DNA of 46,818 nucleotides from an uncultured Methanomassiliicoccaceae archaeon (GCA_905187815.1 CAJJJM010000013.1:1-46818), one strand, 5' to 3'. Shown: positions 24,815 through 33,003, counted from the first letter of the stretch. Notes: generated by a model not told the origin, from the sequence alone. Made by a program: numbers and translations.

Positions 24815-25603
24815 TTAGAACGAGAAGCAGACCCTCCAGCCGCTCCCACGGACCTCCTGGGATCCGAAGGAGAACCTGACCGCGGGCATGCCGTCGGCGG
24901 ACTCGACCGGATCGACCTCGACGGGCTCCGGATCGACGACCGCATGGTTTTCCTCTGCGTGCTCCTCGGCCACGATGGGCTCGGGAAGCGACGCCATCAC
25001 GGTCGCTGCCGGGATCATGGGGATCTCCGGAGCGGCCTGTACGTTCATCGTCAGTTCATCTGTCTGCGGGATCGGCTCGGCGAGGACCTGGTCGACCACC
25101 TTGGAGACCACGTCCCTCACGACACCGTCGAGGATCTCCTCGAAGGGTACGGGCGCGGGCATTGGGAGCAGTCCCACTTCGCCTGCGGCGGCGATCATCG
25201 CCCTCTCCTCAGAGGGTGCACAGATCGCAGTCGTGTACTCCGGGATGCTGTACGCTATGGTGTCGTCCGCCCCCTCGGTGGCGGGAACGGCCCAGCAGGC
25301 TTCCATCCCGTCCTCGGGGACATCCGCATCAACGAAGGAGAGGTCCTCCTCCGACACATCGATACTCGGTACTGCCAGACGCATCAGGTCGCGCACTTCG
25401 TTCGTCAGGTCCATCCACGGTATCTCGTCGTGGATGTAGGCCTTGGCGAAGCGGCCCTCGGCCCCGTCATCCCTCATGGGGACATCGGGATCGACGAGGT
25501 CCTCCTCGTAGTCGAGACCGGGGACTGTGAACAGCATCACATCGCGGACTTTGTCGTTGACCGCGACCGGCTCGGTTTCGGGGAGGGCGCGCTGACCCGT
25601 CAC
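24815..25603 (-). CDS. Acidic protein with internal repeats, second gene of pair
   Basis: A 262-residue very acidic protein without signal or membrane segment and of no recognised family. Two N-terminal repeats stand out: DKVRDVMLFTVPGLDYEEDL (about 17-36) and NEVRDLMRLAVPSIDVSEEDL (about 68-88), with a weaker third at DGVVRDVVSKVVDQVL. The middle is rich in Pro and Ala, and the end reads VRFSFGSQEVRG...VCFSF, echoing VRFRFSNGVLQ in the upstream protein. The ATG overlaps the upstream stop (ATGA), so the products are made together and may form a complex. Confidence 0.7.
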   Translation of the reverse strand: MTGQRALPETEPVAVNDKVRDVMLFTVPGLDYEEDLVDPDVPMRDDGAEGRFAKAYIHDEIPWMDLTNEVRDLMRLAVPSIDVSEEDLSFVDADVPEDGMEACWAVPATEGADDTIAYSIPEYTTAICAPSEERAMIAAAGEVGLLPMPAPVPFEEILDGVVRDVVSKVVDQVLAEPIPQTDELTMNVQAAPEIPMIPAATVMASLPEPIVAEEHAEENHAVVDPEPVEVDPVESADGMPAVRFSFGSQEVRGSGWRVCFSF

Positions 25604-27252
25604 GCTAAAGGGTCGCGGAGCTCCTCCTTGGGCTCTGTCTTGTCAGACTCTACGTTCTGCAGCACTCCGTTGCTGAATCTGAAACGGACGGTTCTCGGGC
25701 GCTTGACCACGGGGTCGCTGAGACGCGGGAGGGCCTCTCCGTCCTCCTCCAGACCTACGAACTTGGTGCTGGGCGCAGGAGCGGCCTCGGCACCTGTGAC
25801 TGCCGCCTCCATCACTGCGGGGGTGGCTTCGATCGCGTCTGACACCGCTGAATCGGACGAGGGCTCGGAACCCTCCATCTCGAGTCCCGCGATGGGCTCC
25901 AGGGGCTCGACCTCCCTGATTCCAGGGAGCGTCATGACCGCGATAGGCTCCTCTGCGGGGGCGGCCTCTGCAGGAGACTCGGCCTCTGCGATTGCCTCGG
26001 GGACCTCGGCGGGCATCTCCATGGGGACATCCTCGACAGGGACCTCCTCGGGTGCCTCGGGGACCATCTCGACAGGCTCCTCGGGGACGGACGCCTCTGC
26101 GGGCTCCTCAACAGGGGCCTCGATGACGGGCTCGACCTCTACGAGTCCGACTGCGGGAGCCTCTTCAACGGGCTCCTCCACGAATCCGGAATATGATTCG
26201 ACCTGTTCGGGGACCTCGGCGGGGACATCCGCCGCAATGATCTCGTCAGTGACATCCGCCACGGGTACCTCCTCAGGGGTCTCGATCGGAGCGATGATGA
26301 TGTCCTCGGGGACGTCTGCTGCGACCTCTCCGATCTCAGGGACCTCGGCGGGCATCTCCATGACCTCCTCCTGGTCCTCGTCTGCGAAGATCCAGTCGTA
26401 GTCGTCCTCGGCCTCCTCTACGGGCGCCTCCTCGACAGGCTCCTCGACCTCGGCCTCCTCGGGCTCGATGATGAAATCGGCCCTGCGGCTGCGGGACACC
26501 CTGTCCAGGAAGGAGAAGCCGTTGTCTGCCGGTGCCGGCTCCGAAGCGGCCTCCTCTACGGGCGCCTCCTCCATCTTGAGAATCGGCACCTCTGTGGAGT
26601 TGTCAGGGACCTCGACGGGGACATCCTCGTCTATCTGGAGGAACTGAGCCGATGCCTCAGGGGCGGGAGCCGTCTGATCCTCGGCCGGTGCGGTCTGCCT
26701 CTCCGCGGACGATGCCTTCATCCTTCCGAGGAAGGAGGCGTCGATTGGCCTCGGCTTGACTGTGCCGTCGGCGGTGACCTCCCCGACCGTGGCGTGGTAC
26801 TCCGTCTCCACGGCGGTGCCGCGGGGGACGTTGCTGAAGAGGTTCCTCATGTCCTCGGCCTTGGCCTCGGCCTCGCCGACATCGAAGCGTGCGGTGGTGT
26901 TGTCGCTGGAACCGACGAAGTTGCCGGCGGTCGCCCTGACGATGATCGGCTCTCCGTCGTTGAACATGGCCCTCTCGGGCACCTTGGATATGAATATCTC
27001 TCCCCCGTCGTCCTCGAGGTTGTACTTCTCGTATCCGAAGTTGTCCAGTTCGCGCACGCCCTTGGAGTACACGCTGGAGTCGGACTTGTTAGAGAAGATG
27101 CTCTGGAGAGTGTTCCCGATGTTCTTGGTGAGGTCAGACAGGTGCTGACCCTTCTTCGCATCCGTCCGGTCGGTGCTCTGCATCGACTGCAGACGGTTCC
27201 TGAGGCTCTTGCGAGAGCCGTTGCTGTCGTAATCGCGTGAGCTATCACTCAT
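25600..27252 (-). CDS. Large acidic Pro/Val/Glu-rich protein, first gene of pair
   Basis: About 550 residues in three parts: a Ser/Lys/Asn-rich N-terminus (1-60), a compact region (about 65-185, with LDNFGYEKYNLEDDGGEIFI and NFVGSSDNTTARFDV) that could fold, and a long disordered stretch (about 200-500) of repeating EEPVEEAP / VPEEVPVE units. It ends with VRFRFSNGVLQNVES. No family recognised. A TTTAAATAT box (27287-27295) lies about 40 nt before ATG 27252, which GGGAT precedes; ATG 27258 is possible. Codon bias and frame are maintained throughout, so it is not a pseudogene. Confidence 0.72.
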   Translation of the reverse strand: MSDSSRDYDSNGSRKSLRNRLQSMQSTDRTDAKKGQHLSDLTKNIGNTLQSIFSNKSDSSVYSKGVRELDNFGYEKYNLEDDGGEIFISKVPERAMFNDGEPIIVRATAGNFVGSSDNTTARFDVGEAEAKAEDMRNLFSNVPRGTAVETEYHATVGEVTADGTVKPRPIDASFLGRMKASSAERQTAPAEDQTAPAPEASAQFLQIDEDVPVEVPDNSTEVPILKMEEAPVEEAASEPAPADNGFSFLDRVSRSRRADFIIEPEEAEVEEPVEEAPVEEAEDDYDWIFADEDQEEVMEMPAEVPEIGEVAADVPEDIIIAPIETPEEVPVADVTDEIIAADVPAEVPEQVESYSGFVEEPVEEAPAVGLVEVEPVIEAPVEEPAEASVPEEPVEMVPEAPEEVPVEDVPMEMPAEVPEAIAEAESPAEAAPAEEPIAVMTLPGIREVEPLEPIAGLEMEGSEPSSDSAVSDAIEATPAVMEAAVTGAEAAPAPSTKFVGLEEDGEALPRLSDPVVKRPRTVRFRFSNGVLQNVESDKTEPKEELRDPLA

Positions 27253-27319
27253 GCACATCCCATCCGAGTGGTAGTATGGGTTAGAGATATTTAAAATAAA
27301 GTAAGGAGGGGCTCAGAAC

Positions 27320-27703
27320 TCACCCGCGCACGAACTTGACGTAGTCCGCCTTGCCCTCCGCCTGGATCTCCTTGAGCATCCCGGTGAGCGTTCCGGCATC
27401 GCAGGATACGACCATGACCTCCAGACACTTGTGGTTCTGGAGATGGGAGTGCATCTGGGTCTTGATGACAGACTCGTGCCTCGCCTGGATCATGCTCATC
27501 CACGGGTCGGCGTGGTTCCCGCGGACGATCACCAGGACCCCCTCCACGATGCCCTCCATCGTCTCCAGCTCCCTTATGTCGGCCAATGCGGCGTTTATGG
27601 ATGTGCGGACTGCCTCCGACCTCCCGGACAGCCCATAGACCTTCTGGATCCTGTCAAGGGCTGCTAGATTCTCTTCGTTGAGGGAGATGCTTACTATACC
27701 CAT
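27320..27703 (-). CDS. nikR: NikR-family nickel-responsive regulator
   Basis: A 127-residue protein with an N-terminal ribbon-helix-helix DNA-binding domain (VSISLNEENLAALDRI...GRSEAVRTSI) and a C-terminal ACT-like metal domain (about 53-127). Ligands H85-x-H87 and C93 have the same mutual spacing as H87, H89 and C95 of E. coli NikR; the fourth ligand, E. coli H76, does not align cleanly (a His is present at 76, offset by two). It is divergent from a ZIP transporter with a dyad between them, so metal-dependent control of both genes is likely. Confidence 0.88.
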   Translation of the reverse strand: MGIVSISLNEENLAALDRIQKVYGLSGRSEAVRTSINAALADIRELETMEGIVEGVLVIVRGNHADPWMSMIQARHESVIKTQMHSHLQNHKCLEVMVVSCDAGTLTGMLKEIQAEGKADYVKFVRG

Positions 27704-27711
27704 GCTATCAC

Positions 27712-27776
27712 GTTAATAACTTCGAGTCCTGGTATGCGGTGGAAGTTAATAACCTGTTCCGAATGTTTTAATAACA
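27712..27776. promoter_or_regulatory. Candidate NikR operator between nikR and the ZIP gene
   Basis: A perfect inverted repeat of 12-nt arms, GTTAATAACTTC (27712-27723) and GAAGTTAATAAC (27742-27753), is separated by 18 nt. A third TTAATAAC lies at 27769-27776. The right arm covers the likely TATA of nikR and the third copy covers the likely TATA of the ZIP gene, 26 nt before its ATG. Geometry resembles known NikR half-site arrangement. Confidence 0.6.
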
Positions 27777-27795
27777 TGAAACAGAACCCCGCCAC

Positions 27796-28581
27796 ATGGA
27801 AGCGGTAGCCACCTTCGCACTGTACTCGGTCCTGCTCCTCGTGGTTTCCATGGCCGGAGCGCTGCTCCCGAGGGTAAAGAAGCTCAGCGACAGGCAGGCG
27901 CATCTGCTGATGGCGCTGAGCGCGGGGATATTCCTCGGACTCCTGTTCTTCCTCCTGCTGCCGGAGGCGGTCCATGAATGCCAGGACGGCGGATACGACA
28001 TCCACCAGATCATGTACACGATCGTGGCCGGATTCGTTCTGATCATGACCGTCGAGATGCTCCTGAAGCACCGCCACATGGGAGGCTGCTCCTGCGAATG
28101 CTGCCAGGATAACCACAGCCACAAGATCACCTCCATGTCCTCGTTCGCAGGATTGTCTGTACACGCCGCCTGCGACGGACTCGCCCTCGCCGCCACATTC
28201 CTCGCGGGCGAGGAGGTGGGACTCATAGCCACCGTCGGAATGTGCATCCACAAGCTTGTGGTCCTGTTCTCCCTGTCGACCACGATGATCCTTACGGACT
28301 TCACACAGAGACAGTCTCTCATCAGACTGTTCGCGTTCTCGCTCATAACACCGCTGGCTGGAGTCGTGTTCTTCATCGCACTCGGAGGGATCGGGGACAT
28401 CGAGGGCCTCACCGGGATCCCGCTGGCGTTCGCCGCTGGAACGTTCATGTACGTCTCCATGTGCGACATACTGCCGGAGGCCTATCACAGGAAGAAGCAG
28501 GACCTCGGTTCGTACGGACTCGTGATCCTCGGGATCGTGCTGATTCTCGCGTTCAGCCTCCTGTTCCCGCACACCCACTGA
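27796..28581 (+). CDS. ZIP-family metal transporter
   Basis: A 261-residue protein with about eight membrane segments. The binuclear metal site of the ZIP family is visible as HAACDGLAL in segment 4 and MCIHKLVVLFSLS in segment 5, and ILPEAYH near the end is also typical. A cytoplasmic loop with HRHMGGCSCECCQDNHSH can bind metal and precedes segment 4. ZIP proteins import Zn, Fe, Mn and in some cases Ni. Control by the neighbouring NikR-like protein makes nickel a real possibility, since methanogens need it for F430 and other enzymes. The message looks leaderless. Confidence 0.9.
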   Translation: MEAVATFALYSVLLLVVSMAGALLPRVKKLSDRQAHLLMALSAGIFLGLLFFLLLPEAVHECQDGGYDIHQIMYTIVAGFVLIMTVEMLLKHRHMGGCSCECCQDNHSHKITSMSSFAGLSVHAACDGLALAATFLAGEEVGLIATVGMCIHKLVVLFSLSTTMILTDFTQRQSLIRLFAFSLITPLAGVVFFIALGGIGDIEGLTGIPLAFAAGTFMYVSMCDILPEAYHRKKQDLGSYGLVILGIVLILAFSLLFPHTH

Positions 28582-28590
28582 AACATCCCT

Positions 28591-28618
28591 CTATGGAGAA
28601 TCGACCGGTTCTCCATAG
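28591..28618 (+). terminator. Hairpin after ZIP gene
   Basis: CTATGGAGAA-8 nt-TTCTCCATAG, a 10-bp perfect stem 9 nt after the stop; no strong T run follows. Confidence 0.45.
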
Positions 28619-28683
28619 GGATTCCTTCCGCCTCCTCGCTACGAGCTCCATAAATTTTATCATGGGGCCTTAGATGGCATTTC

Positions 28684-29613
28684 ATGCTTCAGGAATCAAC
28701 GCTATGGTACATCTTCGCCGCCATAGTGATAGTGCTGCTCGCGGCAGATCTGTGGATCAACCGCAAGCCTCACCACATCCCCTTCAAAAGCGCCGTGAAG
28801 CAGCTGGCGGTGTGGGTGGGCGTGGCACTCGCGTTCGGCGTGTTGGTGTTCCTAGCGACAGACATGACCCATACGATCGAGTACTACACCGCATACGCCA
28901 TCGAAGAGGCGATGAGCATGGACAACCTGTTCGTGTTCATCATCATCTTCGCGTACTTCGGTATCAAGGACGAGGACCAGCACCACGCGCTCTTCTACGG
29001 TGTCATCGGAGCCATCGTCTTCCGTGCCATATTCATCTTCGCCGGCGTCGAACTCCTGGAGAGGTTCGACTGGCTACTCTACGTCTTCGGAGTCATCCTG
29101 CTCGTAGTGGCCCTTAAAACCACGTTCGGAAAGGACGACGACCAGAAGGAGAACGGGATCGCCAAGTTCATGAAGAACAGGTTCAACTACGTCGATGACG
29201 AGGCCAGCCGCGGGAAAATGTTCGCCCGCGTCAACGGCAAGAGGGTCATCACCGTCCTGTTCCTGTGCGTCATCGTCATCGAGCTCACCGACATCGTGTT
29301 CGCCCTGGACTCCATCCCTGCCGTCCTCGCGATCTCCACCGACACGCTCGTCATCTACACATCCAACATCTTCGCGGTCATGGGTCTCAGGTCCCTGTTC
29401 TTCGTGATCCACGGCGGAATGCAGTCCCTCAGGTACCTCAAGTACGGTCTCGGGATCATCCTGCTGTTCGTCGCGTTCAAGCTCCTGGCCCACCACTTCA
29501 TCGATATCCCCGTCCTGCTGTCCCTGGTCGTCATCGTCGGCGTCCTTGCAGTGACTGTCGTGGCCTCGGTGATGAAGAACAAATCGGATGCCAAGAAGGT
29601 CCAATCACAATAA
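28684..29613 (+). CDS. TerC-family membrane protein
   Basis: A 309-residue protein with about nine hydrophobic segments. EEAMSMDNLFVF and the later ELTDIVFALDSIPAVLAI are the two conserved acidic motifs of the TerC/Alx family; YTSNIFAVMGLRSLFF follows as expected. Members export manganese or help metal insertion and tellurite resistance. A TAAATTTTA box about 30 nt before the ATG indicates a short leader or none. I looked for a manganese riboswitch upstream and saw none. The location between two metal-regulated units fits a metal homeostasis role. Confidence 0.92.
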   Translation: MLQESTLWYIFAAIVIVLLAADLWINRKPHHIPFKSAVKQLAVWVGVALAFGVLVFLATDMTHTIEYYTAYAIEEAMSMDNLFVFIIIFAYFGIKDEDQHHALFYGVIGAIVFRAIFIFAGVELLERFDWLLYVFGVILLVVALKTTFGKDDDQKENGIAKFMKNRFNYVDDEASRGKMFARVNGKRVITVLFLCVIVIELTDIVFALDSIPAVLAISTDTLVIYTSNIFAVMGLRSLFFVIHGGMQSLRYLKYGLGIILLFVAFKLLAHHFIDIPVLLSLVVIVGVLAVTVVASVMKNKSDAKKVQSQ

Positions 29614-29705
29614 CCCCCCACCCCTATCGGGCGGATGGGAATACCTATCCGCCCACCTTTCCCACTCTGACACCCTTTTATCCTATCCGCGCATACATAA
29701 CAGGC

Positions 29706-29978
29706 ATGAAGCAGTGCATGGATTCGGAGAACCTCCACAGAAGGCTCAAGAAGATTTCAGGACAGATCGCAGCGATCGACCGTATGATCGATGAGGACGT
29801 CCCCTGCGAAGACATCATCGTGCAGGTGAACGCGGTCAAGAGCGCCATGCACAAGGTGGGCCAGATTATCATGGAAGGCCACATCCAACACTGCGTCCGC
29901 GACGGCATAGAGCATGGGGACCCGGAGAAGACAATCGCGGAATTCACGAAGGTCATCGAACAGTTCTCCAAGATCTGA
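29706..29978 (+). CDS. csoR: CsoR/FrmR-family metal-sensing repressor
   Basis: A 90-residue all-helical repressor of the DUF156 family (LHRRLKKISGQIAAIDRMID at the start). The Cu(I) ligand set of CsoR is present with exact spacing: C34, H59 and C63 (M. tuberculosis CsoR C36, H61, C65). Such proteins release DNA when they bind metal. It lies 78 nt upstream of a P1B ATPase in the same direction, with two operator-like dyads between them. Start ATG 29706 gives the usual length. Confidence 0.9.
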   Translation: MKQCMDSENLHRRLKKISGQIAAIDRMIDEDVPCEDIIVQVNAVKSAMHKVGQIIMEGHIQHCVRDGIEHGDPEKTIAEFTKVIEQFSKI

Positions 29979-29995
29979 GGAAAACACCTTTTTCG

Positions 29996-30037
29996 ATACC
30001 CCCGTAGGGTATATATACGCATACCTGGTAGGGGTAT
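29996..30037. promoter_or_regulatory. Two CsoR-type operators flanking the ATPase TATA box
   Basis: ATACCC-CCGTA-GGGTAT (29996-30012) is a perfect dyad and ATACC-TGGTAGG-GGTAT (30021-30037) a second; their centres are 25 bp apart. The TATA element TATATATA (30010-30017) overlaps the first, and the second lies at the expected transcription start. TACCC...GGGTA is the known core of CsoR-family operators. Confidence 0.65.
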
Positions 30038-30056
30038 CTAGAAGAAGGTGGTTAGC

Positions 30057-31949
30057 GTGTCCTTGGTGAAGGACGCCATTCTCGATCAGAAAATACCGTT
30101 CGCCTGCATAATCGTCGGCATCATAGCCCTGTTCGCATCGTTCATAGCGGATTGGGCATGGCCTGCAGTTTTCATACCGATCCTCATCTGCGGCGTCCCG
30201 ATAATCTGGGGCGCCATCGTGGGAGTCGTTAAAGAGCATGACATAACCGCGGATGTCCTCGTATCCGTCGCCATCGTCGCCTCCGTTGTCATCGGGGAGT
30301 ATGACGCCGCCGCCGAGATAGCGATCATCATGCAGATAGGCGGGTTCCTGGAGGAGGCGACCGTCAACCACGCCAACGCCAGCATAATGAGGCTCGTCAG
30401 CATGAGGCCAGCCACTGCGAGGGTCGTCACCGACGGGGATGAGAGGATCGTGCCTGTGGAGGACGTGGCCCTCGGGGACACCGTTCGCATAGTCCCGGGA
30501 GAGGTCGTGCCTGTGGACGGGGTCGTCATCAGCGGAAACACCTCCGTCAACAACTCGATCCTCACCGGGGAATCCGTGCCCTCCGACGTCGGGCCGGGGG
30601 ACCGCATGTCGTCGGGAACCGTCAACATGTACGGATCGGTGGATATCAGGGTCGACCGCGTCGGGGACGACACCACCATAGCCAGGATGACCCAGATCAT
30701 CGAGAACGCGGATGCCGGCAAGTCCAAGGTCGTCCGCACCGCGGACAGGTGGGCCGTGTACATAGTCGTCATCGCCTTCGCCGTCTCGATACTCGCTTAC
30801 CTTGCGTTTCAGGACATCTATCGTTCAGTCACCGTCCTGGTGGTCTTCTGCCCATGCGCCCTTATCCTCGCGACCCCGACTGCGATCATGGCCGCCGCCG
30901 GAAACATGTCGAAGAGGGGCATCCTCGTGAAGGACGGCGGGGCCGTGGAGAGGATGGCGTCCGTGGACACGCTGCTGATGGACAAGACCGGAACCGTCAC
31001 CACCGGCAGGATCGTCTGCCACAGGTTCGAATCCACTTCCGCGTCGTATGATACCGAGACCATCGCCTCAGCGGTTTCCGCCGTGGAATCCCGCTCGGAG
31101 CATCCGCTGGGGAAGGCCGTGACGGCCGCTCATCAGGGACCTCTGGACGATGTCGATGGATTCGAATACATCCCCGGGAGGGGTGTCTCCGGAACCGTCC
31201 GCGGAATGCGCGTAACCGCGGGCAACGAGATCCTGATGAGGGAGAGATGCCCCGCGAACCTCGAGGAGACCCTCAGGGAATGCGACAGGGTCAGGGAGGA
31301 GGGCTTCGCTGTCATCCTCGCCGGGATCGATGGGATGACCGTCGGCTTCGCCATACTGTCCGACACCCTGAAGGAGGAGTCGATCCAGTCGGTGGCGGAC
31401 ATCAAGGAACTGGGAATAAGGACGATCATGCTCACCGGAGACGACCACAGGGTCGCCATGAAGATGACAGATGAGCTAGGAATGGATGATGTCGTGTGGG
31501 AGTGCCTCCCCGAGGACAAGCTCCGGACCGTCACACTCGTCGAGGAGGACGGCAGCGCATGCATGGTGGGGGACGGGATCAACGACGCCCCTGCACTCAA
31601 GCGCGCCGATGTCGGCATAGCAATGGGCGGTATCGGCAACGAGATGGCCACCGAGTCCGCGGACATAGTGTTCGTGGATGACAACATATCCAAAATCGGA
31701 GGGGTCATCAGACTTAGCAGGAGGACCCTGCTCACCATAAAGGCGGGAATAGCGTTCTCCATTGCCCTCAACTCCGTGGCGATGGTTCTGGCTGTGTTCG
31801 GACTCATGGGCCCGATCGCCGGGGCACTGGTCCACAACATAGGGTCCGTCATCGTGATTGTCATGGCCGCGCTCCTGCTCAGGTACGACTGCTGGGGAGA
31901 CGGCCGCTCCGCCCCCGCGCCGTCTCCCGTGCCGGGTGCCACCGCGTGA
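30057..31949 (+). CDS. P1B-type heavy-metal-transporting ATPase
   Basis: About 630 residues. Visible are the TGES phosphatase loop, the CPC metal site in a membrane helix (C265-P-C267), the phosphorylation site DKTGT (D309), SEHPLG, the MLTGDD motif and GDGINDAPAL. No N-terminal metal-binding domain is present. CPC fits Cu, Zn or Cd; the last helix motif ALVHNIGSVIV is not the usual NxxS of Cu pumps, so the metal is open, though the CsoR-like neighbour favours copper export. I chose GTG 30057, seven bases after AAGGTGG; GTG 30048 is an alternative. Confidence 0.92.
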   Translation: MSLVKDAILDQKIPFACIIVGIIALFASFIADWAWPAVFIPILICGVPIIWGAIVGVVKEHDITADVLVSVAIVASVVIGEYDAAAEIAIIMQIGGFLEEATVNHANASIMRLVSMRPATARVVTDGDERIVPVEDVALGDTVRIVPGEVVPVDGVVISGNTSVNNSILTGESVPSDVGPGDRMSSGTVNMYGSVDIRVDRVGDDTTIARMTQIIENADAGKSKVVRTADRWAVYIVVIAFAVSILAYLAFQDIYRSVTVLVVFCPCALILATPTAIMAAAGNMSKRGILVKDGGAVERMASVDTLLMDKTGTVTTGRIVCHRFESTSASYDTETIASAVSAVESRSEHPLGKAVTAAHQGPLDDVDGFEYIPGRGVSGTVRGMRVTAGNEILMRERCPANLEETLRECDRVREEGFAVILAGIDGMTVGFAILSDTLKEESIQSVADIKELGIRTIMLTGDDHRVAMKMTDELGMDDVVWECLPEDKLRTVTLVEEDGSACMVGDGINDAPALKRADVGIAMGGIGNEMATESADIVFVDDNISKIGGVIRLSRRTLLTIKAGIAFSIALNSVAMVLAVFGLMGPIAGALVHNIGSVIVIVMAALLLRYDCWGDGRSAPAPSPVPGATA

Positions 31950-31960
31950 CGGATCTGGAG

Positions 31961-32008
31961 TCAATTCGACGAATGCCGAAAATAGCATTCGTCGATTGAC
32001 AACTTTTT
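31961..32008 (+). terminator. Large hairpin between ATPase and SatP genes
   Basis: TCAATTCGACGAATGC / GCATTCGTCGATTGA pair over 15 bp with one bulged T and an 8-nt loop, followed by CAACTTTTTAT. It fits a terminator for the ATPase gene, but it also abuts the TATA (TTTTTATAT, 32003-32010) of the next gene and could be an operator. Confidence 0.55.
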
Positions 32009-32033
32009 ATATCATGCCCGTAATCACAGCCGC

Positions 32034-32591
32034 ATGGCCGACGAGATTCAGCCGACCAAGAAGGCCAATCCGGCACCGCTGGGACTGCTCGGATTCGGCA
32101 TGACCACCGTATTGCTCTCGCTCCACAACGCGGACGTGCTGGCACTCGACGGGGTGACCCTGGCGATGGGGATCTTCGTAGGAGGTCTGGCACAGGTGCT
32201 CGCGGGGATCATGGAGTACAGGAACGGCAACACGTTCGGGACCGTGGCGTTCACCCTCTACGGGATGTTCTGGCTCACGTTCGTGGCGACCCACGCCGGC
32301 ATCGAGGGGATGTCCGGAAGCGGGGATACGCTCGGGACATGGCTGCTCCTGTGGGGCATCCTGACGCTGTTCCTGTTCATAGGGACCCTCAAGGGCAGGA
32401 AGTCCCTCATGTTCGTGTTCGCCACGCTCACGATCACGTTCTTCCTGCTGTCCGCAGGCAACCTGGGCGCCATCGACGGCCTCGTCATGGCCGGCGGGGC
32501 CGTAGGGGTGGTCTGCGGGCTTGCCGCCATGTACACCGCTTTCGCGGAGGTCCTGGCGGAGCAGCACGGAAAGGAGATCCTCCCGTTCTGA
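32034..32591 (+). CDS. GPR1/FUN34/SatP-family acetate transporter
   Basis: A 185-residue protein with six membrane segments. The family signature NPAPLGLLGFGMTT starts at residue 12, and a Gly-rich second segment (GIFVGGLAQVLAGIMEY) is typical. Homologues carry acetate and succinate. For a methanogen needing acetate as carbon source this would feed acetyl-CoA to pyruvate synthase. The TATA is 26 nt upstream of the ATG, so the message is probably leaderless. Confidence 0.92.
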   Translation: MADEIQPTKKANPAPLGLLGFGMTTVLLSLHNADVLALDGVTLAMGIFVGGLAQVLAGIMEYRNGNTFGTVAFTLYGMFWLTFVATHAGIEGMSGSGDTLGTWLLLWGILTLFLFIGTLKGRKSLMFVFATLTITFFLLSAGNLGAIDGLVMAGGAVGVVCGLAAMYTAFAEVLAEQHGKEILPF

Positions 32592-32631
32592 GGCATCCTG
32601 CAAACGCCCTTCGGGGCCCCTTACATCCTTC

Positions 32632-32907
32632 TCAATCCTTCTTGTCGTACGAGGTGACCCTGCCGATTGCGGCGATCGCGTTCAGACTGCGCGGATACCC
32701 GATGTATGGCAGGTACTGGGACACGACCCTGGTCAGGAAGCGGGTGTCATTGCCCATGTTCATGTTGCCGCGGATGTGCGCCTCCAGCTGGAGCTCGCAG
32801 CCGCCCTCCCGCTGTACAACACGGTGCACTTCCAGGCCACCGGGATAGGGACATTCTGCTGGGACGACCATCTGGTGGAGCAGGCTCTGGAATGCGCTGG
32901 GATCCAC
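32632..32907 (-). pseudogene. Carboxymuconolactone decarboxylase-like remnant (3' end)
   Basis: The last 45 or so residues (LEAHIRGNMNMGND...RVVSQYLPYIGYPRSLNAIAAIG) match the C-terminal half of the CMD/AhpD-like family, and GC at third positions is high from 32632 to about 32790. Upstream of that the codon pattern changes, no family N-terminus can be read in this or another minus frame, and only GTG starts exist. I read it as a 5'-truncated gene, although a short functional protein cannot be excluded. Confidence 0.45.
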
Positions 32908-32991
32908 CGCGAGAAGCCTGATTTCAAGATCTACATGAGGGACTTCATCCTCATGTACATGGACAGGTACGCCCCCGCCCGGAGAGACTGA
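32776..32991 (+). CDS. Short unrecognised open frame, possibly truncated
   Basis: From GTG 32776 the plus strand shows high third-position GC and a gene-like end (KIYMRDFILMYMDRYAP, 71 residues in all), whereas the same frame further upstream does not. It overlaps, on the opposite strand, the first part of the CMD-like remnant. No family recognised and no TATA or ribosome binding site seen. It may be the 3' remnant of another gene joined head-to-head at about 32780. Confidence 0.35.
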   Translation: MRLQLELAAALPLYNTVHFQATGIGTFCWDDHLVEQALECAGIHREKPDFKIYMRDFILMYMDRYAPARRD

Positions 32992-33003
32992 CGTCCCTCC
33001 CGG

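Noticed and set aside
24680..26401. 573-codon plus-strand Ser/Gly/Thr-rich open frame
   Set aside because: It is the antisense reading of the acidic EP/VP-rich gene; its low-complexity serine tracts simply mirror Glu/Pro/Ala codons.
28582..28683. Manganese riboswitch ahead of the TerC gene
   Set aside because: The gap holds only the ZIP hairpin and a TATA box; the predicted leader is too short for a riboswitch.
32521..32775. Upstream part of the plus-strand frame ending at 32991
   Set aside because: Third-position GC is low here and the minus strand codes instead, so only the part from about 32776 was kept.
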